A program made the position numbers and the translations under genes. DNA of 64,000 nucleotides from positions 5,337,750 to 5,401,749 of the forward strand of contig SSBO01000008.1 in assembly GCA_005281725.1 (NCBI GenBank), written 5' to 3'. The stretch is from Wuchereria bancrofti. Its lineage: Eukaryota > Nematoda > Chromadorea > Rhabditida > Onchocercidae. Shown here piece after piece: positions 24,235 through 36,710 of this stretch (positions within the stretch are counted from its first letter, which is position 1; the number at the start of each line of letters is the position of its first letter). The notes under the pieces are model-generated. The model was given only the letters and a program-made list of their open reading frames with translations, had not been told where the DNA came from and ran no database searches.

Positions 24235-27200
24235 TCATTTCAAGCAAAATTTATACGAATCTGGCAGCATCTCTTCAATTTTTCGATGAAATTTACTGCT
24301 AAACTGAAACCTTACAGTACTGCTTGTAATTAAGGCTGCTTTAATGATACGAACTACTTCTTCCGGATTCGCTTCAAGCAAGCTGCAATCAGCTAGCAAA
24401 ACTGTTGTAAAAGGCATCTAAAATGAAATAAAATTTACTTTAAAATCCAACACTGATTCTTGGAAAAAACCACCACGTACTTTGCATCTATTTTTTTCGA
24501 CTATATTATCCTACATGTAATGGATTTTAGTGCTTACAGCATAAAATATTTATAAAACATGTTTTACACTGAAATTAATACTACTATTAGCAAAATCAGT
24601 TTGAAGATTTTGACGAAAGTCATAGGCATGCAAAAGTTAAGCAACCCACAAGTACCGTGTTTCCAACAATTATTTTAGAAAGAAAACTGAAGATACCTTA
24701 TCAGCCTTAATTTTCAGACAAATTTCGACAACCGAAGAAACAGCTGTTGTTGCAGACAAATCCAGAAACAGCATATTTGGACAGTATGCCAAGAACCATT
24801 GTATTATATAATCTGGATTATGCAAATTATTGAGGGATAATTTGAATATTTCTAATTTTCTCTCCACTTCTGGCTGAAATTGAAGAACAATCGATAAAAT
24901 TTTTGCGTTTAATGTGTTACCTGTTCTGAATAAATGGTTCATTTAAGTTGTGGTCTAGATCTGGTTAACTGATTCTTTAAAATGCAGTAACCTAAATGAC
25001 TACAGAAAGATTAAAAAAAGTAATTAATAGGATCCTACAAGTATAATCGTGTCAAAAATTATGAGGCACGAACTTGAATTTAATTTAGTACTCATTTTCT
25101 TCAGTTGTAACTAGTCTGTTGAGTAGAGTAAAAATAGGACTTGAAATATTAACTACATATACAGTTGGAAAATTAATAAATTAATAAAAATATTTAGCAC
25201 AAAATATTCACAAAATATATTTCACAATGAAATTAATACTATTATTAGCAAAAAAATTGAATGATGGATGATACTCCCGTCTGGTAATAAATATGAAACT
25301 ACAGTGTTCACTACCATTTGCTGATGAAAATGTTATGTCTCATTTGATATCTCAACCATTGAAATTTACAAGATTACAGAATTATTTCATTCAGCATACA
25401 ATACTTATAGGAAATATATTCTACCTCTCGTGTTTTATCTCTCCCAACAGTGAAACAATTAACGAGGGAGTAATTAATTAAAACACTAAAATCTATATAT
25501 TTGTAAAGTGCAGATAAAATAACAATTTTGTCTGGCTTATTAAATGAAATGGATAAATATGTAATTCTAGAAACCTTTAAAGGTATGTTGCTGAACTAAA
25601 GTATTCGTTCTTTAAATATCAGTGATAGAAGAAAAAAATTAAAACAAAAGTAAAAGAGATTAGTCTCTTCGCCTTACCATATTATCCATTTTGGATACAG
25701 CTGTACATGATAGATCTAAATATTTCAAACTCCTACAAGCTTGGATTATTTCTGAAGCGTGATCAGAATTGATTTCTGAGTTGAAACTTAAATCCAGCAC
25801 TTCCAAAGAAATTATTTCTGGAAAAAGATTGAACCAAAAAACTTAGCAAAGTGATAAAACTGCTACCAGTTGAAGTTGGATTAGAATAAATCTCTCTTAT
25901 CTAAACAATTGGAGGGTAATCGTTATATTTCACTTTTTTTTTTTAAACGATTTGATTTTTCTCTTTACATAAAACTCGGGCTATGAAACAAGTGCATAAA
26001 AACTAAGTACATGGAAGCTTAAATTCAATGCAAATAGCTGAGTAAAATAAAGCACAAAATACAAGCAAATTACATAAATTAAACTATGCGAAACTATAGT
26101 ATAATATATTTTAAGACTTTTTCTGCATATGGTAAAATTTTAGCTTTTTAAATATATGAATGTATTTAAATATTAAAATATGTATTTAAATATTTAAAGC
26201 TCACTTTTAATCTGTCGTACTAGACAGTCTGTAACATTTCGATTTATATTACAAGATGCAAGTTTAAGATCTGTAAGATTCGGACACAAGCTAACGAAAG
26301 TGACCACTTGATCCGAACCATTATCACTGAGATTATTATAACTCAAATCTAGTTTGGCCAATGCGTCACAGATAGAATAATCATTAATTAATTGTCGAAG
26401 ATGCCTACTGAAATATATAATCTTTCACAAAATTGAAATGTTCGAGAAACAACTCATAAAGTGAAAGAAAAGGAATCTTCCCTCTTCGTCCATCGTCACA
26501 TTGATACGTCCAGAAATTTTTTGAAGACAGAAAAAATCTTTCAGCTTAAAATGAAATCAAATGATACATTACCTTGACGATTTGAGAAAACCGAAAGTGA
26601 AGGGCTACTTTATCGGTTATCGCAGATAGAAAAAAAAAAAAGAGATTTCTCAAGAATTTGAACTATAAACGCAACTAATAATACTTGACTTCTAAGAGAA
26701 CCGATCTATAACTTCGCTATAAATTTAGAGAATACGTCTTACCAATATTAAATATACCTTTTTAATGCGCAACAAGATAAACTCAATGACGTGAGATGTC
26801 GGACGATTTTTGAAATTAAATCAATAAATGATGACGATAGTGAATTGCCATCCAGATACAGTTCCAGTATATTTGACTGCAAAACTTCAGCAGCTGCGCA
26901 GACTGCATCATCTTGACCAATATTCATTTCACGTAAATTCAATAAGCCACTCGTACTTTCTGAGAGTGCATGTAACACATTTGTCATTAATCCTACAAAA
27001 TGACACGGTATTGTATGCAATGCAAAGTTTGATGTTACAAGTATGTCCAAAAAATATCACATGACACTAGAAATCAATAGTTTTCAATGTTCCAATAAGT
27101 AATTTTCTTATATTTCAAATTAGCCTGCTTAGATGTTATGTAGTTACTATAGCATGATTATTAGGAAATAGTGCTTTAAACAGTAATTTATAGCAGTTAC

Positions 27201-30200
27201 TTCTCGTCCGTTTTGCATAAATTTGAGCAGCAGACGGTTTTGTCAAACCGCTTATGATACATTTTAGTATTTTTTGATCTCCTAGTACCAACTCAATTGG
27301 CGTATCATCTGATAGTTCGCAATCATCATGGCATATCGTCATCGATGTATATTCCACATCACCTTTCAGTTCTTCCTTGCAACGTTCTCGAATATCGCCT
27401 ATGAAGCAAGAACTGAAATTATAATGATGGAAAATGATAAGATTCACAAACCCGATACAGCGCAATGGTGACGAAAATCAAACATCCACCATTTCATTTT
27501 ATAAAAACAAAATTCCATCCACTAGAAAAAGCACTGTATTTGATAATATTTTATAATAATTGATGCGATTCGGTAGAAAATAATTTATAAACCTTGCAAA
27601 TGGCATCCCTTTAGTCTTCAAATGTGTGCCATCATCCTTTGTTATGATAATTTTGATAAAAATTTGATTTTTAACATTTGGTGGCGTGAAGGATGATGAC
27701 GACACTCTGCTAACGATAGTTGAGTTTTCCACACTGCAACGTCTGGGATGTTTTAATTCGGTACTTGAAATGTTTCTGCTTTGTGTGCTTTGCGCCGCTG
27801 GACGTGAGATCACTACATCTTCATCTGAATCTTCTCCGATGTTTCTGAAAATGAAATTTAGTATAATCCAAACGTAACTTAAAGGAAAGCAAATCAGTTT
27901 GGAGCAAAATGATTCCGATGAAACCATGCTGTGTAGCAAAGGCTATACATTCTAAATATCTTGGGAAAATCTTTAGGAACAAAGTACCAACCTTTTTAAG
28001 CTCAGCTGGTTTCTTTTGCTTTGACTAGATTCCGGAGCAGTAAAAAGATCAGGTAACGCATTAGAATTAGAATTACATGATAAATCATCACAAGCCGAAA
28101 ATTTTTGTTTCATCTGAGCGGTCTTTTCAGCTGAAACTGATTCTTACTTTGAAGTAACATGGATTTCAATAAAGATTAAGAATTTTGAAAACAAAAGTTG
28201 CAGAATCTTTCATAATTATTCAAAATTCTTATGTTCAATTAAATAGCCTACAATGAACAACTTACAATCCTAAATTTTCCAAACACAACTTTTGCAAATT
28301 CCTGAATTTTGTTGTCCCATAACTTACTACACGAAAAACAAGGAATAATTAGAAAAAGAAAAAAGATAAAAAAGACTACTTTCAGTCCCCGTAATTTTCC
28401 ACTTGCTTAATAAAGAAGGTGAAGAAATATTTGAAAGCGATGAAGCTTGGTGAGTAGAAGCAAATTCAGTGAAATCATCAATGTCGACAAGTGAGCCATC
28501 CACTGTTGGCGATAAATGTCTTGTTTGCCACATTTCATCCTTTTCATCCTATAATCTGACACTTGGATATTTTAAATTTCCAGAAAAAGAAGGAATGAAT
28601 TATACTGCTGCATATCCAACTTCGTGACAATTAATGAAACAATCTTGAATTTCATTGCAACAGTTCATGCATAACATATAGTCGCGTACGGCTGTGTCAA
28701 AACATTCCAAGAAATCTGCAAGGTAGTATATGCCATATTTTATTTAACAAAGTGTGGGAATAAACAAACTATTATTACCACATGTCAATATTGGAAAGTT
28801 ACATAGCCATGACATGACATTAAGCAAGACTGATCTAGTCGACAAATACATTTAGAACGCTATCTATCGAAATATTTCAAAACATTGTCATGCATCATAG
28901 CAATATATTCAAACAAAATTTAATGAATAAAAACAACCTCATCAAACGAAGTACCATCAACATCCAATCCATCCAGAAGAACATTTATCCGATTATGTGT
29001 TGCTCCACGTCCGACAATATCCATCGTTTTCCGATATTCATGCAAATTTGATAAATTTGGGTCGCGAATTTTCCCATATGCAACACTCGAATTTGTTTTT
29101 GGTTTTGTCTTATCACTTAATTTGAGTTTTTTCGGTGGTGGTTCAGCATTTACTACTATGTTCGCTGAAACAATTACAAATTTCAAATTGAAGACACAAA
29201 AAGTTGATAAAACATCGAGAAGTTGCATACCGGAGAAGAATTTAAAGAAGTGGTTGCGAATATTTTCAGCAACTAATGCAGAAAACAATTAAAAGAGTAA
29301 CCACTGAATAAATAAAATTATTTAATTAACAAAAAAAATCACAAAATCAACAAAATTTCTCTACTTTAATTAGTTTCGAAGGTTTTTGTTCAAATTTCAA
29401 CTCATAGATATTTTTGGGTAATTTCGTGAATGAGATGTTAAATTTGAAATTAAAAATTTGCTTATGCAGCTTATTTCAAAAACTTAGAAGTTAGTGAATA
29501 GATTTCACAAATTTTCGTGTCAAATACTTAACGTCAAGGAATTCGAGAAAATGAACTGGCCTTACACATTGACAGAAATACATAAATATCAAAAATAAAA
29601 TACGGAACCTTCTTTTAGTTTAGTTTCCATGATTGATACAAGTCGTTTCGCTTCCTTCATAGCATCATCTTCAACTATTCCCACTTTAATTGCATTTCGA
29701 AGAAAATCAAGCGCAGTCCAATCATCACGATTTTTCATAGCAACGTTCGCTCCAAACTTCAATAATAAATCAATGATTGCTGTTGCACCTCGATCACATG
29801 CTTCCATTAATGGAGTTAGACCACCACTATCCTGGAAAGTATTTAGAGAGCTTCAGAATTTCCAAACTGATGAACACCCAGAATTGGCGATCAAGCCAGA
29901 TGCTACATCTTTATTAGTTCATTTTTTGATATATTTCATTTTCTGGGGATGCAAAAAATTCCAAAAATTTGCAGTAAATGAACTAAGAGAGAGAAAAAAT
30001 TTTTAAGTAAAGTAAGCAATGGTTTTAAATCTTTAAATTACTTAACAGTGAACGGAAAAATTTTAATTTAAATCACTTACAATTAATAAATTTTGTCGTA
30101 AAAACTTTAAAAAAAAATAAAAAATTTTGTCGTTTTGTCGTACAAAACAATCAGTAGTCATTGTGAACACGGTGAAATAAACTGCAAATTAAACACACCG

Positions 30201-33200
30201 TTCTTTCACCCTCAGCTGACAAAGTTCCTTCGTTTGAACGTATATTAAGATTTGCACCTAGCTGAGCCAAAATATGAACATTTTCGAGTTTTAACGCTCC
30301 AACAGCTTCATGTAACGGTGTCCAGCCGCCCTCGTCCCGAGCATTTATATTATATCCCTGAATAACTTCACTTATACATAACGAATAGCAGAATTTAAGA
30401 GAAAAGATTCCAGCTCCCGAGAAAAGCTTAACATCACGAACTTATTTACTAAAGGTATCTGCTCAACATTGTTAAATTAAAAGAACAGTACTTTTAGAAT
30501 AAAAAATGATTATAGCAAACCATTTCGACAAGCATTTCCAAATGCTGGGTATCGCTACCGCGGGCAGCTTCATGCATACGTGTTTCACCATATAAATTGA
30601 TTTTCTTATCTTTCTCGGAGCGAATGCGCTCTTCCATACTGTGACGGTTCGCTTCTTCTAAAACTGCTATATGCAATGCGTTTATGTCGTTTTTTTGTCC
30701 AATATGTTATGTCTAATACACGAAAATTTCAGAAATATTACCTAGGTAGGAAAATACGAACAACTATTTTCATCACGACTTCACTTAAATCCGATTTTTA
30801 GGTACTGCAATTAAAGGGACAATTAAACTGTTTTAAAAGGCATTACGCATTATCCTTATATCTCACGTGCACATGACATACAGCATCTGTTATTTAATCG
30901 AAGTGGATATAACCATTTATTTCTGTTTGGATAAACTGCATAGTGCCGAAAATAGCATCTACTTTTCTGAATAGCATAGAAAAAAACATACTGACCGTAA
31001 CAACGAGCCAAAACTTGTGTATCACTTAAGTCATCCCATTCATCGACAAAGTTTTCATCTGTTTCCTCACCATTTTCTGGTCTCTTGCTATCATTTTCCT
31101 GATCATTACTGAGACTAATAAGTTTTGCCTCAGTTTCTATACGTAAATCCTTGTCTACATCATTTTCGTTCATATATGCCAACATGTTTTCATACAAAGT
31201 TTTCTAAAAAATTAAATTATTTGTTTAATAATCAGCTTACTTTGAATCCCAGCTGTTTTTCGCATCAGTATTTTGACATATTGATTTCTGTTAAATTTAA
31301 ATGAGACCAAAGCATAAAATAACTTAGTTAATTGAATTTCTCAAATATGTATCTAAATAACGAATGAAATTACTTTCTGATGGCTGTAGACAGCAAGACA
31401 CTCGGATTTTCGGAAGAATTCCAGAACTTCATGCGGTGCGAAAGAATCAATATTAGCAGCAGCACTAGCAATACAAAGACTTGTGTCCGCTTTCTGAATA
31501 TAATTCTGATTAATTTTAAGGAGATGATAAAAGTCTGGTTAAATTTCAAATTTCTATCAAATTTCGAAGACAGCTGCTATCAGAAGTACTTAATTTCAGC
31601 ATTCAAATCTCAAACAAAATTTAAACGAGTTTTAAAAAAATTAAGGTGCATACCTTAGCATTGCATATATTCAAAGTGTTTTCAAGATTTTCAACTTCAA
31701 CAAAGCAATTTAATGCCTCTTCGTAACGATCTAACTCCTTGGCTGTTTCTGCCACTGATACCAGAGCTTTAATTTTATCTTCGGTTTGGCAAGCATAAGC
31801 CAACATCTGCTTGTAATACTCGAGTGATATTTCACAAAATCCTACCTGCAAATCCGTAAATGAATATATTTCTAGCAAAGCGAAAAACACTAAGGGTATA
31901 CCTCATACAAGCTATCAGCAACTTTCTCATTGATCTTCATCTTAAAATGTTCATCGGCATCTGGCAGCACTCTCAATCGTTCAATCGTTTTGTAAGCTAA
32001 AATGATAAAGTGATAAAATCAAAAGATAACAAAAGGTAAAGGGAAGGCTAAGTATTTCATTTTCATTTCTGTTTTACCAAGAGGAAGGTAAAAGAAAGGT
32101 GGAAATTTGTAATTCTTGAAGTGTTTGCGAAAATATTTGAAAACTCGTCAGACTGCACCCAACAATGCAATCTATGGTTTTTCACTTCTTTTTTGCGTAT
32201 TAGCTTTTCTTCCAAGTGAAAAATTAACTCAAGATGAAACCACAAATCACAAACTTAAAATATTTGATGGCTTGAATGAGTGAAGGCTTTAGTAGAAGTG
32301 CATGATAACAAGAATGATTTCATTTAATTGTGTGAAATGTTTAAATGAATGACAAAGCCATATCCCAAAATGAAATTCATTGCAAAAAACATCGATGAGT
32401 AAACGACAAAAGAAACTGATAAATGTCAATCGCAAGTTGCAGTCCTTATGTTCCAGCTTTCCAAACTTTCTCATGAAATGAAAGACCACCTGTTATCAAT
32501 ATCTGATAGAAAGATCTTTGCTCCTCAGCGTCCAATTTTTCGTGAGCTTTGGAAGCTAACATTGAAATCAGATCCCATTTTGCACCAGCAAAATCTTTCG
32601 CTCTAATTTTCTCCTTCAAAAATTAACAACACTGACATAAGGTGAAGGATTATTTGAACTTCAAAATGATGAAATTAAATTTTTATTTAAAATGGAGTGA
32701 TTTATACTTGGGCTAAGATGAATTTTGCTTCACAGGATGCTTGTTGATCTAGATTGGAAGCTACATGAACTAGCTCAATAGCCGTTTTCAAACGCTGGTC
32801 GCCAGAAAAATTCATTTTTGAAAGTAAACAGCGGTATTGCAAGTCATGATCACCAGCACGCCTTCAAAAAATCTAATTTTTCCTTGTACGTCAATTTTTC
32901 ATGATATATAATGGAACTGAAAACCTACTGCGTACGACAGTAATAATAGAATTAAATTAAAAGAAATGATCAAGTAGAAGACAATCACAGAAACAAATAG
33001 AAAGTAATTCCTATTCCAAAGTACTGTACAGCAAATATATATCGTTAACTTTTCTGAAATCATGTAAGTTAGCAAGTAAGTAACTTCGGAGGTATGCAGA
33101 CCATGAACAGTCGATATCCTAATTCAGCCAAAGATGCATCTGACATGTATAACTCTTAACCTAACAAAATTCTAAAGTGAGCAAAAAATTTAAAATAACA

Positions 33201-35106
33201 TACACTGCATAAGCCATTGCTGCACTGTGATAACGTAATGATAAACTTTGTAATTTCATCTTATCACATATCTGCGAGAGCACTTGTTGTAATCGAGCCT
33301 TCCTTGACCTTGAATCTTGCCCAATCTGCACTGCGCTAAAGTAGACAAAGCAATCATCAATTCAACTTCACACAATGAAATCTAAAAAATAACTTCGTAG
33401 GACGAAAATACTGACGCACTGACAAATTATGACAAAGAATTTATTAGTTTTGTTGGTTAATTGTTATGTACTATTCACCGAAATTACGCAAAATTTGCGG
33501 CAGAATCCGACCTCATATGTCATCGTGATATCGAGTTCAGCTTTGAATATTCGAAGACAATGCCTTAGGCAAGCGCTTGCAGACTATTGAATTTACCATC
33601 AGTTATATGATGTCAGTTAACTTATGATCATATCCTATATGAAACGGACAAATAGACAAGTTCACCGAAAATTGCACAGTTGTCAGGATTTAGAATATGG
33701 TCCCAAATGATCATGGTGAATTTGCTAACAATAGGGCAACTTAACAGCTTCAAGTTAAATAATAAAGGCTATAAATTCCCACTTTTTATCGCAATCAATA
33801 TCCAAAGCATGCTTTGATAAATAAGCAAGACTTCTTTCACACCACTGTTTAGCCTAAAAAAGTATATAGCTTAGAAATAAAAAAATATATTACCATTAAA
33901 TAATATTTGAATTTCTGATATATTTCAAATTAGATTTAAAATTCAGATGAAATCCATCTTTTTTATAACATTTCAATACTTCTCAAATATATTTAAAGGT
34001 GGGGTAGAAAAGATCACTTTTTCTAGTAACGATTCCTGCTTTGCATTTGAATTCAGGTAGATTTGTAGATGAAGCCAGCCAAGTACATGATATGCAAGTT
34101 GGATAAAGTGGACTTTTCCAGATTTATTCGCTGCTTCCAAATATTTCTTCCCATGCTTTAAAGCTTTAGTATTTTCCTGAATAGCTGAAAATATAATTAA
34201 GAAATATAAAAGATGATTAAGAAATATATTAATAATTAAGCGATTTTCTTCAAGCTAGTACAATAACTACATCTACATTGTTGCTTTCAACTTTTTTTTT
34301 GGAAAATATCAATAATCAGCATATTATTAAGTGAAGGCGTCAAACAGCATTAACAGAATAATGTAACTAGGAAAAATAAAAAACTGATGTATGTATGATG
34401 GTTGTACCATTAAGAAATCAAAGTATGATTATAAAGAACGAGACAGTCAATTAACGCAATCCTAATTACTAATATAATGCTAGCTAATATATTGCCAGTA
34501 TAATTAATTATTCATATATAAATATAATAAAGTGATAGTCAAATTATTAGTACAAAATTTTTGTAGAAATATACTCGGATCAACGAGAATTTCAGCGACA
34601 GCTCGATGAGCAAAAACGGCATTTTCGTAAATTTTTAATTTTTCGGCAATTTCCACACCCTTTCGATAATAACATAATGCTTCGTGTTGATCACCGACTC
34701 GTCGATACTCATCACCAAGTTCCACACAAAGATCACATACTTTTCGATTATCTTGCTGCTTCATTGATTTCTGTAGCTGCTTTTCTAATTCTGCAACATG
34801 ATTAATTTTAAAAAAATCGTGAAAACAAAATCAACTCATTGGTTATAACCACAGAGTAAAAATAAAAATTTTAAACTTATTTACAGCTCGGTAGATTACC
34901 GTTTACGTTAAGTTTGTTTATGGTTTTACTTAACTTGAAAAACTCAATTTATGCTATTCTTAATTCGGATACGTTAAAACCAAATATTCTTAAGTATTTT
35001 ATTGTGCATTGTGTCATCTTTACATTTAATTAAAATCGCATATTATATATTATGTTATGTATATACCCTGGATGCATTCATTTCCTCTTCGTTTTCTCTT
35101 CGGCAT
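24235..35106 (-). CDS. TONSL: Tonsoku-like DNA repair protein (TPR-ankyrin-LRR)
   Basis: Twenty-four minus-strand exons join in phase to about 1326 residues (human 1378). Exon tops: 35106, 34790, 34184, 33853, 33335, 32861, 32613, 31996, 31845, 31493, 31203, 30663, 30357, 29831, 29164, 28548, 28130, 27844, 27412, 26992, 26407, 25817, 24873, 24417. Order: basic start MPKRKRRGNE; TPR repeats to about 440; an acidic stretch (GEETDENFVDEWDDLSD); three ankyrin repeats, 530-680 (YGETRMHEAA, GGWTPLHEAV, GGLTPLMEAC); a Ser/Lys-rich linker with EYRKTMDIVGRGATHNRI; a ubiquitin-like region near 900-1000; leucine-rich repeats 1015-1326 (LDLSYNNLSDNG, LEVLDLSFN, LFLDLSA). With MMS22L, TONSL binds new H3-H4 on post-replicative chromatin and aids RAD51 at broken forks. 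Weakest join: 27201 to 26992, where a human segment has no counterpart. Confidence 0.93.
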
Positions 35107-36702
35107 GATTAGTTAATATGTTGTATTCAAATTTCAAAAATAATTCATATTTAGGAAGAAAATCCTGAAATCATCAAACATGTGCATTGCAACTGTAACA
35201 ATAGATTTGGGTGAACAATCCTAACTGACTGCAGCATTTCATATCTTAATTTATCATTGACCGTTTTTAAAATTTCAATCCTTTAAGTGAATTCATGCAA
35301 CTCTGCAACATAAAACAATCTAACTTATCACATAAATATAACGTTAACGCTCGAAAAAGAAGATACTGATAAGGTTAATATATATAATGGTCTGTAAACA
35401 AATGATCCTTACATATATTTATTTTCGAAAACTCATATATACGGAGGAGAAATACAAAACTTCATGATTTTACGGTATAAAATGAAAATTTTTAGTAACT
35501 TAATGGATGGAAAAAAAATACACATATATCTCACAAGATATGCTAATGCATATTTTTAAAGTATAAATATTTACACAAAATTGTTAATTCAGAAAACAAT
35601 TTATAAAAGGAAAACAATTTTGTTTGATATATGGTAATATTTTTAAACCAAACGATGAAAAATGAAATAAATAATGGGTGTGAAAAACACGTATATACAA
35701 ACAGGTAAGAACACGTATATAAAAGCAGGTAAGAACATGTTATACAAACATGAAGGAACACGCCATCCGTAATTTACCAACCTGACAGTGGATGGCTTCT
35801 ATCTAAAAATCTGCTTGATGAGCCGGGAAATGGTGTCAAAGATTTCTGTATAACTTACTATATCTAACTTTAACTTACTCATAGGGTTTGTTCGTTGCAT
35901 TACTGTACAATCGTGGCTAATTTCTTTTAAAAAAAATTTATCCATAATTTACTTACTTGACATCGATAACGTTTTACTTGGAATGAATGATTAAAATAAT
36001 CACTGATTAGGTATTAGTTAAATATCACTATAGTTAATATTGACATTTGATGAATAAGGTATGGTAGTTATAAATAAATCTGTATGTATTAACAGTAATA
36101 GTTATTAGAGTTAGAAATTTTTGTTACTTTTTCTAACAAGACGTATGTAAACAGAGAAATACAGATTTTAGGTACAGTTAAATTAAATGAGATTAGATGA
36201 AATTAATGATTAAGTTAAGTTAGCAGTTATATATTGAAGTTACAAATGAGTAAGTGCATGCAAATTTTCGTTAGTTTTCTTGTTACTGCTCGTTGATTTT
36301 TTCACTTATATTTTATAGGTATTTAAATATTGCAATTATTTAGATAGCCATCATTAATGAAATAATTTTGGTTATAGTGATTTCCGTCAATAAGAATATG
36401 AGAAATGGAGAGGGAAAACATAGCAACTGGTATGAAGGTGGCACATGAAATGGGCTTATGATTACATCTAACAGATCACATTACTTGTGACTTTTAACTT
36501 ACTGGTTTTTCAAGTCTTGTCACAACTTTCCTCAAACATCAAATGTTGCAAGCTCATTAGCTACACCATTTCCATTCTTTTCAAGTCTGAAATTAAGAGA
36601 AAGTGAGGACAAAATGGATAAGAAGAGGATTAGACGCAGACACGTCAAAACGTATCGAACTCTTATTAGTTTTTCCCTCTTTTAAAGATATTGTTTATTT
36701 AT
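35107..36702. other. Intergenic between divergent TONSL and NUDC
   Basis: About 1.6 kb separating two divergently transcribed genes, so it should hold both promoters. No TATA or initiator could be assigned with confidence. It contains a 24-base tandem repeat at 35687-35757. Confidence 0.5.
35687..35757 (+). repeat. 24-base tandem repeat, three units
   Basis: Units at 35687-35710, 35711-35734 and 35735-35757, of the form ACACGTATATACAAACAGG followed by TAAGA. The first two differ at a few bases; the third is more diverged and one base shorter. Units are contiguous, without spacers. Confidence 0.85.
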
Positions 36703-36704
36703 AG
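36703..36704 (+). promoter_or_regulatory. Candidate trans-splice acceptor of NUDC
   Basis: TTGTTTATTTATAG ends 6 bases before the ATG at 36711. Confidence 0.5.
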
Positions 36705-36710
36705 TACACA

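Noticed and set aside
35687..35757. CRISPR-like array
   Set aside because: Units are contiguous with no unique spacers; a simple tandem repeat in a eukaryotic intergenic region.
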